From assembly GCF_035514885.1 (NCBI RefSeq), contig NZ_DATJCH010000013.1, forward strand, positions 1 to 64,000: a stretch of DNA of 64,000 nt, given 5' to 3'. The notes beneath the pieces were generated by a model. It was not told the DNA's origin, did not search any database, and worked only from the letters and a program-made list of their open reading frames with translations. The DNA comes from Albibacterium sp035514885 (GTDB taxonomy: Bacteria > Bacteroidota > Bacteroidia > Sphingobacteriales > Sphingobacteriaceae). Below are positions 1-8,969 of the stretch, piece after piece. Numbering within the stretch: the stretch's first letter is position 1; each line of letters opens with the position of its first letter. A program made the translations under genes and the position numbers.

Positions 1-2
1 CC

Positions 3-1124
3 TTCTTAGGCTCCATCTACTCACATTATTTAGACGAAATTTCTCTAAGTCGCAAAATACCTGCCGACTCATTATTTACTATTGCAGATAAGTTAAAGAT
101 ACAGGATGCTAAAGATGCAGTAACCTACGGATTGATAGATGCGACCAAATACAAAGATGAAGTATTAGCGGAATTAAAATCAAGACTAAAAATCGGAGAG
201 GATGCTAAAATTAAGTCAGTTTCTATTGAAGATTACAAGGTAGAAGATCAAAGCATACCAAAAAACTCAAAGGACAGAATTGCTGTAGTATATGCTGTTG
301 GTGAAATCGTTTCAGGAGAGGGTAGCGATGAGCAAATCGGTTCTGAGAGAATCTCTAAAGCAATACGTACTGCAAGAGAAGACGAAAAGGTGAAAGCCGT
401 TGTATTACGTGTTAACTCGCCTGGAGGAAGTGCTCTTGCATCTGATGTCATTTGGCGCGAAGTAGTGTTAACCAAAGCTGTAAAGCCAATCATTGTTTCC
501 ATGGGAGACTTGGCTGCATCGGGCGGATACTATATCTCTGCTGCTGCTGATTCTATTTTTGCCCAACCCAATACAATTACAGGTTCCATCGGAGTATTTG
601 GAATAATACCAAACTTTCAACGATTCTTTAATGATAAACTAGGAATTACTTTTGATATGGTTAAAACAGCAGAATTTGCAGATTTGGGAGCATTCGATCG
701 CCCTTTAACAGCTCAGGAAGAATCAATCATTCAACAAAATGTAAATAAAATCTATTATACATTTACACAGAATGTTGCCGATGGACGCAAGAAAGAAAGA
801 AGCTACATCGACAGTATCGGACAAGGTCGGGTATGGACAGGAACGCAAGCTATCGAATTAGGATTGGTTGATCGTATTGGTGGTATAAACGATGCTATTA
901 AGTCTGCAGCTAAAAAGGCCAATATACAAGACTATAGCTTAGTGAGCTACCCTTCTCAAAATGACCCATTGAAGGCCCTATTTAATACATCCAGTCGCCA
1001 AATAAGCCTTTGGTTCACAAAACAAGAAATGGGTCTTGCATTTCCAGTTTACCAACAGGTTAAGGAAACTATGCAACAAAGTGGTATCCAGGCAAGGATC
1101 CCTTATACTATCGACATTAAATAA
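3..1124 (+). CDS. sppA: Signal peptide peptidase SppA, C-terminal part (5' end outside window)
   Basis: Membrane-bound serine protease of peptidase family S49, which degrades signal peptides left after secretion. The frame is open from base 3 with no start codon, so the gene begins before the window. Visible are the NSPGGSALASD segment and the AASGGYYIS segment; in E. coli SppA the second carries the nucleophilic Ser. The general-base Lys lies in the N-terminal half, which is not present here. About 373 residues fit the C-terminal two thirds of a 67K-type SppA of roughly 590 residues. The polX-like gene follows 6 bp downstream on the same strand, so the two may share a transcript. Family assignment is secure; the completeness of the upstream half cannot be judged. 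Confidence 0.93.
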   Translation, partial: FLGSIYSHYLDEISLSRKIPADSLFTIADKLKIQDAKDAVTYGLIDATKYKDEVLAELKSRLKIGEDAKIKSVSIEDYKVEDQSIPKNSKDRIAVVYAVGEIVSGEGSDEQIGSERISKAIRTAREDEKVKAVVLRVNSPGGSALASDVIWREVVLTKAVKPIIVSMGDLAASGGYYISAAADSIFAQPNTITGSIGVFGIIPNFQRFFNDKLGITFDMVKTAEFADLGAFDRPLTAQEESIIQQNVNKIYYTFTQNVADGRKKERSYIDSIGQGRVWTGTQAIELGLVDRIGGINDAIKSAAKKANIQDYSLVSYPSQNDPLKALFNTSSRQISLWFTKQEMGLAFPVYQQVKETMQQSGIQARIPYTIDIK

Positions 1125-1130
1125 TTTACT

Positions 1131-2807
1131 ATGAAGAACAAAGCAATTGCTCGTGAATTCAAACTACTTTCACAATTACTGGAATTTCATGGTGAAAATA
1201 ACTTTAAAATAAGAGCCATTGCTACCGTGGCCGATAAAATCAGAAAGCTCCCTTTTGAAATTAAATCAAAAACGCATGAGGAATTAAGCAATGTACCAGG
1301 AATTGGTAAAAGTTCGGCCGTAAAAATAAAAGAGCTATTAGATAATGGAAGCATCAAAGAACTTGACGACATCATTCAGCAAACCCCTCCGGGAATTATA
1401 AGCCTATTGAAAATAAAGGGAATTGGTCCAAAAAAACTAGCTGTTATTTGGCAGGAATTAGGAATTGATAACCTGGGCGAGTTATGGTACGCCTGCAAAG
1501 ATGATAAAATTTCAAAACTTAAAGGTTTCGGACAGAAAACCCAAGATGAATTAAAATCCATCATTGAATTCTCAATGGAGAACCAAGGTAAATTCCGCTA
1601 TGCCGATGTCGAGCTCTTTGCGAACGATATTTTAAATAGTTTGATAAAACACTTTAATGAGGAAAATCTAATTTCATTTACAGGTCCTTTCCGCCGGTGT
1701 TGTGAAATACTTGAAACTATTGACATTCTTACGGTTACCACCAAAAATGAATTAGTTGAGTGGGCTAATCAATCAAATATTATTTCGAATATAAAAGAAA
1801 TTGACGGCCAACTACATGGCACACACCAAAGTGGGATCAGCGCTATCTTTCATTTCTGTAATAAAGACAATTTTTACGCACGCTTAATTGAAACGACTGG
1901 TAACGCGACTCATTTAAAGGAATTAAAGGATAGACTAGATGCTGAAATACCAGCATTGGGAAGTGAAGAAGCTATCTATAAAAGAGCAGGCCTAAGCTTC
2001 ATTCCACCAGAATTACGTGAAGGATTTAATGAAATAGAACTAGCTTCTAAAAACAATATTCCTAAGCTGATTGAATACAGTGATTTTAAAGGTAGCATAC
2101 ATAATCATAGCTTATGGAGCGACGGCGTATTTTCTATTGAAGATATGGCTCTTTATTGTAGAGATGTCCTCAAATTAGAATACTTTGGCATATCAGATCA
2201 TTCCAAAACAGCTGTATATGCCAACGGACTAAGTATTGATCGGATTAAGGCACAGTGGAAAGAGATTGACTCCTTAAACCAAAAGCTTGCGCCTTTCAAA
2301 ATACTTAAGGGTATTGAATCAGACATACTTTCGAATGGCTCTTTAGATTATCCGGATGAGATTCTCGCAGAGTTTGATTTCGTTGTTGCATCCATCCATT
2401 CACAACTTTCCATGGATGAGAAAAAAGCTACTAACCGATTAATTAAAGCAATCGAAAATCCATATACTACTATTCTCGGTCATCCCACTGGTCGGCAGCT
2501 TTTGGTTCGGAGAGGCTATCCGATAGATCATAAGAAAGTGATTGATGCCTGCGCAGCAAACAACGTTATCATTGAAATTAATGCTAACCCTTTGCGTCTT
2601 GACATTGACTGGCGCTGGGTACCCTATTGCCTTGAAAAAGGAATTACGTTATCAATCAATCCCGATGCTCACCATAGCTCAGAACTTGATTATTTAAAAT
2701 ACGGACAGTTAGTAGCAAGAAAAGGTGGCCTCTCTGCGGAGAACTGCTTAAACTGCCTTTCCCTGGAAGAACTTGAAAAGCAGCTTAAACAAAGAAGAAG
2801 AAATTAA
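1131..2807 (+). CDS. polX: DNA polymerase X family protein with C-terminal PHP domain, polymerase site degenerate
   Basis: 558 residues, the normal length of bacterial PolX (B. subtilis about 570). Order: helix-hairpin-helix DNA-binding motifs (NVPGIGKS about 54-61; KIKGIGPKK about 94-102), a nucleotidyltransferase fold with GPFRR at 185-189, then a PHP domain. The PHP metal ligands look intact: His324 and His326, Asp331, Asp356-His357, Glu396, His423, His451 and Asp512/His514. PHP domains of bacterial PolX have Mn-dependent 3'-5' exonuclease activity. The polymerase Asp-x-Asp pair reads Thr196-Ile-Asp198, so the first metal-binding Asp is gone, and I cannot find the third. Predicted to be a repair nuclease with weak or no polymerase activity. 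Lies 6 bp after sppA. Confidence 0.88.
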   Translation: MKNKAIAREFKLLSQLLEFHGENNFKIRAIATVADKIRKLPFEIKSKTHEELSNVPGIGKSSAVKIKELLDNGSIKELDDIIQQTPPGIISLLKIKGIGPKKLAVIWQELGIDNLGELWYACKDDKISKLKGFGQKTQDELKSIIEFSMENQGKFRYADVELFANDILNSLIKHFNEENLISFTGPFRRCCEILETIDILTVTTKNELVEWANQSNIISNIKEIDGQLHGTHQSGISAIFHFCNKDNFYARLIETTGNATHLKELKDRLDAEIPALGSEEAIYKRAGLSFIPPELREGFNEIELASKNNIPKLIEYSDFKGSIHNHSLWSDGVFSIEDMALYCRDVLKLEYFGISDHSKTAVYANGLSIDRIKAQWKEIDSLNQKLAPFKILKGIESDILSNGSLDYPDEILAEFDFVVASIHSQLSMDEKKATNRLIKAIENPYTTILGHPTGRQLLVRRGYPIDHKKVIDACAANNVIIEINANPLRLDIDWRWVPYCLEKGITLSINPDAHHSSELDYLKYGQLVARKGGLSAENCLNCLSLEELEKQLKQRRRN

Positions 2808-2819
2808 GGTTCTAAACCC

Positions 2820-3638
2820 ATGGAACAACTTAAAACAAGCTTGATCATTTCCGTTTACAAAAATACAAGAGATTTAAAAGCAATTTTAGATAACCTTCAG
2901 TATCAGTCACATCTCCCTGATGAAATTATTATTTCCGAAGATGGAAACAGTTCGGAAATGAAACTTTTCTTAGATAATTATTCCATTGATATCCCTCTGG
3001 TACACCTTAGCCAGGAAGACATCGGCTGGCAAAAGAATAAAGCATTGAATAATGCTATTATGAAAGCAAAACACGAATACCTAATCTTCATTGACGGGGA
3101 CTGCGTGCTTCACTCTAAATTTATCCAAAACCACTTGTTACTCTCCAATACCAGACATATATTAGCAGGTAAAAGAGTAAAATTAGGACCTTGTTATAGC
3201 GAAAAAATATTAAATACTAGTTTGCCAGAATTTCAAAAAAAGATTATATCGGAAGCTAAGGAATGCATAAAAGATGCAACATTTTACGAGGAGGCTATAT
3301 ATGTTCCTCTCAATTTTCTTACAAAAATTCTTATTCAAACTCTCGGCATCAGTAGTATTAAAGGTTGTAATTTTTCATGTTATAAAACTACGATCATGGC
3401 CATTAATGGTTTCGACGAAGACTATGTTAAACCTGCAATTGGAGAGGATCATGATTTGGTTTGGCGTTTTGAAGGCTTAGGATATAAAATAATCTCAATC
3501 AAACATTTTGCAGTTCAGTATCATCTATATCATAAAGAGAATTGGTCTTCTCAAGAAGAAAATCTACGTACATTAAAACAGAAACAAAACGCTAAAACGT
3601 ACATCTGTTTAAATGGCATTAAAAAACTCAGCTCTTAA
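2820..3638 (+). CDS. Glycosyltransferase family 2 with a GT7-like C-terminal segment
   Basis: 272 residues. The N-terminus has the GT-A fold start (LIISVYKNTRDLKAIL) and a nucleotide-binding Asp-x-Asp in IDGDCVL. The C-terminal part has INGFDEDY followed by GEDHDLVWR, the pattern of the galactosyltransferase C-terminal domain (Glyco_transf_7C) often found at the end of short GT2 enzymes. No membrane helix is obvious, so it should be cytoplasmic and transfer a sugar from a nucleotide sugar to an unknown acceptor, probably in LPS or capsule assembly. It starts 12 bp after the polX-like gene and is followed by a second glycosyltransferase-like gene. Substrate unknown. Confidence 0.85.
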   Translation: MEQLKTSLIISVYKNTRDLKAILDNLQYQSHLPDEIIISEDGNSSEMKLFLDNYSIDIPLVHLSQEDIGWQKNKALNNAIMKAKHEYLIFIDGDCVLHSKFIQNHLLLSNTRHILAGKRVKLGPCYSEKILNTSLPEFQKKIISEAKECIKDATFYEEAIYVPLNFLTKILIQTLGISSIKGCNFSCYKTTIMAINGFDEDYVKPAIGEDHDLVWRFEGLGYKIISIKHFAVQYHLYHKENWSSQEENLRTLKQKQNAKTYICLNGIKKLSS

Positions 3639-3699
3639 CCTTCTGTACTAGCAAAATCCTACACCCGTATTAATAAATATAAATACTAAATTTGTATTT

Positions 3700-4422
3700 A
3701 TGACAGAAAATAAGCTCGAAGCCATTATTGTAACGCCTGTTAAAAACTCAATTAACACTACGCTTGATACAATTAAAACTATTGCTCATTGCCGATCAAC
3801 AATACGCCACATCGTCTACAATGATTTCAGCAATGAAGAAACTAAAAGAACATTAGAAGAGAGCAAAAAAGAATATAACTTCGAGTTAATTAATTTGGAA
3901 GATATCACAAACAACCCGTCCCCAAATTATAAGTTGGTATTACAAGATGCCCAAGCAAAAGCTCTCGAACATAATGTTCCATTCATTGTAGTAGAATCTG
4001 ACGTAAAAATCAACGAAGACACGTTCGAAAAAATGCTCGATTTCGAAAAAATTCACCTACAATCCGGATTAATCGGAGCAATAACAACGGATGAATCGGG
4101 TGATATTAATTTCCCCTATTTAAAATTCAAAGGTGAAAAAAGAGCAATTATTGAAACCAAAAGAAGCCTAAGTTTCTGTTGCACATTATTAACACTTGAT
4201 TTTCTTAAGTCCTATAGCTTCTCAAGCTTAGATGAATCCAAAGATTGGTATGATACCTTTCTTTCTACAAAAGCTTTAGAATTGGATTTTAAAAACTATA
4301 TCTTATTGGATACACCAGTGCTCCATTTACCGCATGGTAGCCGACCATGGAAAAAGCTTAAATACACCAATCCAATAAAATACTATTTTTTAAAACTTAT
4401 AAAAGGCCGGGATAAAATATAA
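3700..4422 (+). CDS. Glycosyltransferase-like protein (GT2/GT-A fold)
   Basis: 240 residues. It begins with AIIVTPVKNSINTTLDTIKT, a GT-A style beta-alpha start, and has VVESDVKINEDTF around 105, where Glu-Ser-Asp occupies the position of the usual Asp-x-Asp. A Trp-rich DESKDWYDTF segment near 182 could be the acceptor-side motif. No signal peptide or membrane helix. The gap to the preceding glycosyltransferase is 61 bp, enough for its own promoter. Probably another step of surface glycan synthesis; donor and acceptor cannot be told. The family call is weaker than for its neighbours. Confidence 0.68.
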   Translation: MTENKLEAIIVTPVKNSINTTLDTIKTIAHCRSTIRHIVYNDFSNEETKRTLEESKKEYNFELINLEDITNNPSPNYKLVLQDAQAKALEHNVPFIVVESDVKINEDTFEKMLDFEKIHLQSGLIGAITTDESGDINFPYLKFKGEKRAIIETKRSLSFCCTLLTLDFLKSYSFSSLDESKDWYDTFLSTKALELDFKNYILLDTPVLHLPHGSRPWKKLKYTNPIKYYFLKLIKGRDKI

Positions 4423-4427
4423 CCTTG

Positions 4428-4451
4428 CTTTAACAATCAGAGCTGTTAAAG
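4428..4451. terminator. Weak hairpin between convergent glycosyltransferase genes
   Basis: CTTTAACA (4428-4435) and TGTTAAAG (4444-4451) form an 8-bp perfect stem with an 8-nt loop, 6 bp after the end of the plus-strand glycosyltransferase gene and before the end of the minus-strand one. It is AT-rich and has no long T tract, so terminator function is only a possibility. Confidence 0.35.
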
Positions 4452-4564
4452 AACTATTCATGTGCTATGTCTGTGCTTTTTAGCCTGTTTTAGCACAAAT
4501 ATAGTGCATAAAGCTTTCTATCGGTATTCATTAATGTAAAAGAAGATAAGTCAATAGAATGATG

Positions 4565-5344
4565 CTATTTCAATAATCCTAGCATCTTTAAAAGAGTATT
4601 ATACTTTCTGGAATGAGTTCGCTGAAATCTTAATGGGCCATTTAATTGCCCATAAATAAATTCTCTGTGCTTTCTGTTAATATACTCAATAATCTTCTCT
4701 TTTCTCTCTTTTGTCATTCCTTTACGTCTCGAATTTGTTCTGATCCGATAATAAAATCCGGTGATTGGTAGCTTAACCACCTTTCCCCCGTTCTTCAACA
4801 TTGTTATCCAAAACTCCCAATCTTCCCTCCCCCACACCATATCTTCAGAGTAACCGCCGCATGCTTCCCAGTCCTTTTTCTTGTATAAAGCACTTACAAA
4901 TATCATGTTATCAAGTGCCAATCTTTTTAAACTAAAGGGTTTCAACTTCCACTTCCCTTCCTTTTCACCAAACTTCTCTGCTTCACAATAGACAACCTTC
5001 ACCTCAGGATCAGACTTAAAGGCCTTAATTGCTTCAGAAATATAATCACTGGAAATAATATCATCTGAATCTAAAGGAAGAATAAAAACTCCCTTTGCTT
5101 TTCTTATACCATGATTCCTTGCTATTGATGGTCCCTGATTAGCTTGAGAATAGTAAAACACATTCTCATATTGACGGGATAAGCGCTTACACACTTCTTC
5201 TGTATTATCAATAGAACCGTCATTAACTAATATAATCTCTATATTAGGGTAGCTTGAATCCAATACAGAATTAACAGTCTCTTCAATAAATACAGCTTGA
5301 TTATAACAAGGTATAACTACACTTACTAAGTCGGATACAATCAT
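4565..5344 (-). CDS. Glycosyltransferase family 2
   Basis: 259 residues with a textbook GT2 N-terminus: VSVVIPCYNQAVFIEETVNS, then EIILVNDGSIDNT (nucleotide-binding Asp) and LPLDSDDIIS with the metal-binding Asp-x-Asp near residue 92. GREDWEFWITML near 171 holds the acidic ED of the catalytic-base region. The C-terminus is basic and has no membrane span. Likely adds a sugar to a surface polysaccharide or glycolipid. It converges on the preceding glycosyltransferase and diverges from sixA, with about 90 bp between the start codons. Specificity is not deducible. Confidence 0.88.
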   Translation of the reverse strand: MIVSDLVSVVIPCYNQAVFIEETVNSVLDSSYPNIEIILVNDGSIDNTEEVCKRLSRQYENVFYYSQANQGPSIARNHGIRKAKGVFILPLDSDDIISSDYISEAIKAFKSDPEVKVVYCEAEKFGEKEGKWKLKPFSLKRLALDNMIFVSALYKKKDWEACGGYSEDMVWGREDWEFWITMLKNGGKVVKLPITGFYYRIRTNSRRKGMTKERKEKIIEYINRKHREFIYGQLNGPLRFQRTHSRKYNTLLKMLGLLK

Positions 5345-5435
5345 TCTTTAAATTAACAGATCAAATATACAAAACACAATTTTATAAACAATTCAGGCAT
5401 GGTTTTGGAAGCAGGATATAGCTAAAGGAAATACA

Positions 5436-5915
5436 ATGATCAAAGATCTTTTTTTAATACGACACGCAGAATCGAGCCACCCTTCAGGAGTAAAAGATTT
5501 TGACCGCCCTTTAAATGAAAAAGGCTATATGGAGGCTGAAAAAATGAGTGGTAAACTAGCACATTACTCATTACAACCTGAATTATTAATCAGTAGTCCC
5601 GCGAAACGAGCCTTAAGTACTGCTACCATTTTCGCTGATGGCCTTCAAATACCTGCCCATCAAATTCAACCTGAAAATATGATTTATGAGGCCAGTATCC
5701 CGATGTTACTTTCTATCATCAACTATCTTCCCGAACAATATAATCAGGTAGCTCTCTTCGGCCATAATCCAGGAATCACTGAATTTGCAATATACTTAAG
5801 TGACACTTATATTGCGAATATTCCTACTGCTGGAATCATCCATATTAGATTTGCAACAGAGTGGAATATGATAAGTGCCGGGTCAGGAGAAATAAAGTGG
5901 GAAGCAAGCACCTAA
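5436..5915 (+). CDS. sixA: Phosphohistidine phosphatase SixA (histidine phosphatase family)
   Basis: 159 residues, the usual SixA size. The catalytic RHG-type motif reads LIRHAESSHP with the nucleophilic His at about residue 9. A second conserved stretch, SSPAKRALSTA, supplies the phosphate-binding Arg, and FGHNPGI near 110 supplies the second catalytic His. In E. coli SixA dephosphorylates phosphohistidine on phosphotransfer proteins; here the substrate is unknown. Cytoplasmic, no signal peptide. It converges with dprA, 9 bp apart. Confidence 0.88.
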   Translation: MIKDLFLIRHAESSHPSGVKDFDRPLNEKGYMEAEKMSGKLAHYSLQPELLISSPAKRALSTATIFADGLQIPAHQIQPENMIYEASIPMLLSIINYLPEQYNQVALFGHNPGITEFAIYLSDTYIANIPTAGIIHIRFATEWNMISAGSGEIKWEAST

Positions 5916-5924
5916 TCGCAGCTA

Positions 5925-7058
5925 TTATAACGAGCTTCCGATACTGAAAGGCCGATAGATTTTTCCGGGCATGGTGATAATCAACCCTTTCATTTCAAGT
6001 TCTAAAAGAATAATTGCCAACTTACTCTGCTTTTCCCCTGCTAATTGAGCTATTTCATCAATACTTAAAGACTCCTTTTCGCGAATAAGATTATAGATGG
6101 TCTTCTCAGTATTAGATAAAGAAATGGCTAATTGCAATTGTGAAGCACTTTTCTTCTCGCTGTTTATTTGCCAATCCATCAAATAGCCTAAATCTTCGGC
6201 TCGCGTTATAAGATGTGCGCGGTGGCTTTTTATTAAAAAATTACAGCCTGCAGAATATTCTAAATCAACATTCCCAGGAAATGCACAAACATCGCGGTTA
6301 TAGTTATTGGCAATTTCTGCAGTTATTAACGCTCCCCCACGAACGGCAGCCTCGACAACAACAACTACATCTGCCATACCTGCAATGATGCGATTGCGTT
6401 GTGGAAAATTCTGACGATCTGGTCGTGTATTAGAAGGATACTCAGATAGCAAACCTCCGTTCTCTAACATCTTAACAGCCAGGTTTCGGTTTGCATAAGG
6501 ATAAATTTGATCAAGCCCATGCCCTAATACGCCAACAGTAGGCAGATTGTTTTCTACACTTATTTTATGAGCGTAGCTATCAATACCATAAGCTAAACCA
6601 CTTACAACCAATACATCATCGATATCGCTTAATGTTTCCACCAATTCTTTACAACGGTCTCTTCCATAATGAGTCGCATTTCTGGTACCAACAATACTCA
6701 CAATCCGTGCTGAATCTAAATTAGCATTACCCCGATAATAAATTAACATAGGAGCATCTGCACATTGTTTCAATCGACGAGGATATTGATCATCGGAAAA
6801 CAGCAATATCTTAATCTGATGCTTATCTGCAAATTCAATTTCTCTTTCGGCACGCTCGTAAGCAGTTGATTTTTCAGCCAGTATCTTTGCTGATATTTTT
6901 TTACCAACGCCGCTAATTGATTGTAATTCTCCGGAAGATGCCTCGATAACTGCTTTAGGAGATCCGAAGTGATTCACCAGGTTCCTCTGTGTAATAATAC
7001 CTACTCCGGGGATAAAATTAAGTGCGAGTGCATCAACCAACGAGGAATCAACAGCCAT
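5925..7058 (-). CDS. dprA: DNA-processing protein DprA
   Basis: 377 residues. The N-terminal part has a helix-hairpin-helix-like segment (SISGVGKKISAKIL about 47-60). The central Rossmann-like domain carries VSIVGTRNAT, VSGLAYGIDSYAH, GGLLSEYP and FPQRNRIIAG, all typical of DprA/Smf. The C-terminus (about 310-375) looks like the winged-helix DML1 domain. DprA binds incoming single-stranded DNA and loads RecA during natural transformation. It starts 3 bp after the rsmG stop codon on the same strand, so glycosyltransferase-rsmG-dprA probably form an operon. Confidence 0.95.
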   Translation of the reverse strand: MAVDSSLVDALALNFIPGVGIITQRNLVNHFGSPKAVIEASSGELQSISGVGKKISAKILAEKSTAYERAEREIEFADKHQIKILLFSDDQYPRRLKQCADAPMLIYYRGNANLDSARIVSIVGTRNATHYGRDRCKELVETLSDIDDVLVVSGLAYGIDSYAHKISVENNLPTVGVLGHGLDQIYPYANRNLAVKMLENGGLLSEYPSNTRPDRQNFPQRNRIIAGMADVVVVVEAAVRGGALITAEIANNYNRDVCAFPGNVDLEYSAGCNFLIKSHRAHLITRAEDLGYLMDWQINSEKKSASQLQLAISLSNTEKTIYNLIREKESLSIDEIAQLAGEKQSKLAIILLELEMKGLIITMPGKIYRPFSIGSSL

Positions 7059-7061
7059 AAT

Positions 7062-7736
7062 TTAAGGGATAGGAATATGAAGAATATATTTAGTTTCGAA
7101 AAAGTCTTCAGAAAAATAAGTAGCAATGGGTATCAGTTCGGGTCTCAAACCCGATTCCTTTATTTCCTGAGCCAAATCTCCTCCTTTTAAATAAAGGATT
7201 CCATTAGGAACAGCATTAAATGATGTCTTTTTAACTTTATTCCTTACCCATGGATAAAAATCCTTCAACTGAGTTACTGCCCTGGAAACAATAAAGTTAA
7301 ATTTTCCCTCTATAGATTCAGCTCGGGCATGTATTCCTTTCACATTCTTCAATCCAATAGAGTTTGCGATTTCATTCACTACCTTGATTTTCTTACCAAT
7401 AGAATCAACAAGAACAAATTCAGTTTCTGGGAATAAAATAGCAAGAGGTATACCTGGAAATCCACCTCCCGTCCCTACATCTAAAACGCGCTCTCCTGCT
7501 TTAAACTCAATGTATTTAGCAATTGCTAAAGAATGGAGAACATGTTTAAGATATAAACTGTCGATGTCTTTTCTCGAGATCACATTTATTTGGGAATTCC
7601 AATCTCTATAACAGTCATCAAGAGCATCAAACTGTTGTTTTTGCAGATCTGTTAAATCTGGAAAATATCCATGAATCAATTCAGAAGGTTTTTTCAAAAT
7701 AAAAAATATTAATTGATTATTTCCAACGTACTTCAC
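7062..7736 (-). CDS. rsmG: 16S rRNA (guanine527-N7)-methyltransferase RsmG
   Basis: Adds a methyl group from S-adenosylmethionine to N7 of G527 in 16S rRNA. The SAM-binding motif is VLDVGTGGGFPGIPLA, followed by FVLVDSIGKK and an SRA segment (FIVSRAVTQL). The longest frame starts with GTG at 7736 and overlaps the upstream glycosyltransferase by 20 bp. An internal TTG at 7697, giving a start MKKPSELIHGYFPDL, fits the family N-terminus better and avoids the overlap. No ATG is available, so the start is uncertain by 13 codons. Its stop lies 3 bp before dprA. Confidence 0.93.
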   Translation of the reverse strand: MKYVGNNQLIFFILKKPSELIHGYFPDLTDLQKQQFDALDDCYRDWNSQINVISRKDIDSLYLKHVLHSLAIAKYIEFKAGERVLDVGTGGGFPGIPLAILFPETEFVLVDSIGKKIKVVNEIANSIGLKNVKGIHARAESIEGKFNFIVSRAVTQLKDFYPWVRNKVKKTSFNAVPNGILYLKGGDLAQEIKESGLRPELIPIATYFSEDFFETKYILHIPIP

Positions 7737-8841
7737 GTCTAAAAAGTGAGAAGAAGCCGTTGAAAGCAGTATAAAAGTAGAAAAATATATCCAGCAGAGG
7801 TATGAATAATAATAAATCTAAAACTTGTAGTTTTTTCATAGCAGACCGATAGATCAGCATTTGAACAGCCAAACGAACAAAATACGCTGCCGCTAAATGG
7901 ATCCTGAATTCCGGATACAGGAACATACCTGCAATAAAAGCAATATAAAACATAACAGCACTTGATACTTGCATTGACAGCATCCACTTATGCTTACTTT
8001 TATATGCTTTTGAAGCTCCATGGTGACGGGCTTTCTGTAAGGAATAAGAAGAATAACTTGTTTTTGGCTCGCTCCAAACCTGGGCATCCGGATGAATACA
8101 AATAGCAGTATTCTGTTTAGTCGCATTTTGATTTACAAACAAATCATCATCGCCTGATGGGATATGCATATGAGAAGCAAAGCCTTTTCCTTTAAAAAAA
8201 AGATCTTCAGAATAAGCCATATTTCTTCCAACTCCCATATATGCATTATGTTTTAATGCATAGGAAAGATAACTTATAGCTGTATGAAAAGTCTCAAAAC
8301 GAATAAACATATTTAAGAATCCAGGCAATCTATTATAAGGTGAATATCCTAAAACAATCTCCTTATTGGATGCAAACGAATTCCCCATATGCTTAAGCCA
8401 TTGATCGGATTGAGGCTTGCAGTCTGCATCTGTAAAAACCATTAATTGATTTTTGGCGCCTTTTATACCGATGGTTACTGCGAATTTCTTACCATGTTTA
8501 AAGCGGGCATCTTCCTTTAATGTTACCACATTTAAATGAGAATATCGCTTACTTAGGTCTTTTAATACCCATTCGCTATCATCTGAGGAACAATCATTCA
8601 CTAAAACAACCTCAAAATCAGGATAGTCTTGATTCAGTATGCTCTCTAGATTTTGTTTAAGATTTTCTTCTTCATTTTTAGCACAAATAACAACCGACAA
8701 AGGAGGATATGAAGCATCTTCGGGCAATTCTTTAATTTTATATACAGCAAGTTTTCTATATACGATTATCAAATACCAGAATTGCAGGATCCATGCAAGT
8801 CCAAAAACAATAAGAGGTATATAAATAAAATATGAATCCAA
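7717..8841 (-). CDS. Membrane glycosyltransferase family 2
   Basis: 374 residues. One N-terminal membrane helix (about 5-27) precedes a cytoplasmic GT2 domain: LSVVICAKNEEENL, EVVLVNDCSSDDS, then VFTDADCKPQ with the Asp-x-Asp. Near 205-240 comes SGDDDLFVNQ, the catalytic-base region, then SLQKARHHG in place of the QxxRW motif of processive enzymes. Two or three C-terminal helices follow (about 292-365). This layout suits a membrane enzyme using a lipid-linked acceptor. It overlaps the possible GTG start of rsmG. Acceptor and sugar are unknown. Confidence 0.87.
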   Translation of the reverse strand: MDSYFIYIPLIVFGLAWILQFWYLIIVYRKLAVYKIKELPEDASYPPLSVVICAKNEEENLKQNLESILNQDYPDFEVVLVNDCSSDDSEWVLKDLSKRYSHLNVVTLKEDARFKHGKKFAVTIGIKGAKNQLMVFTDADCKPQSDQWLKHMGNSFASNKEIVLGYSPYNRLPGFLNMFIRFETFHTAISYLSYALKHNAYMGVGRNMAYSEDLFFKGKGFASHMHIPSGDDDLFVNQNATKQNTAICIHPDAQVWSEPKTSYSSYSLQKARHHGASKAYKSKHKWMLSMQVSSAVMFYIAFIAGMFLYPEFRIHLAAAYFVRLAVQMLIYRSAMKKLQVLDLLLFIPLLDIFFYFYTAFNGFFSLFRREVRWK

Positions 8842-8936
8842 AATCAGATAAATTAATAAGAAAGCTCAAAGATAAACATGTAAACACAAATACTTGTAAG
8901 TATTACCATTAATGAGCAAAGCCTTTTAATTTTTGT

Positions 8937-8944
8937 TATTTTTG
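8937..8944 (+). promoter_or_regulatory. Possible -7 promoter element of tgt
   Basis: TATTTTTG matches the Bacteroidetes -7 consensus TAnnTTTG and ends 25 bp before the tgt start codon. I do not see a clear TTG -33 element at the right distance, so this is tentative. Confidence 0.35.
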
Positions 8945-8969
8945 CAAGCTTATAAGACATCGTTAATTC

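Noticed and set aside
3274..3480. 68-codon frame inside the glycosyltransferase gene on the same strand
   Set aside because: It lies wholly inside a well-supported gene in another frame and has no family character; the same holds for other overlapping frames such as 6969-7190 and 55801-56070.
3679..3701. ATAAATAC / GTATTTAT inverted repeat and a TAAATTTG -7 match just before the glycosyltransferase-like gene at 3700, suggesting a leaderless message or hidden start codon
   Set aside because: No -33 element at the right distance, and such AT-rich short repeats are expected by chance in this genome.
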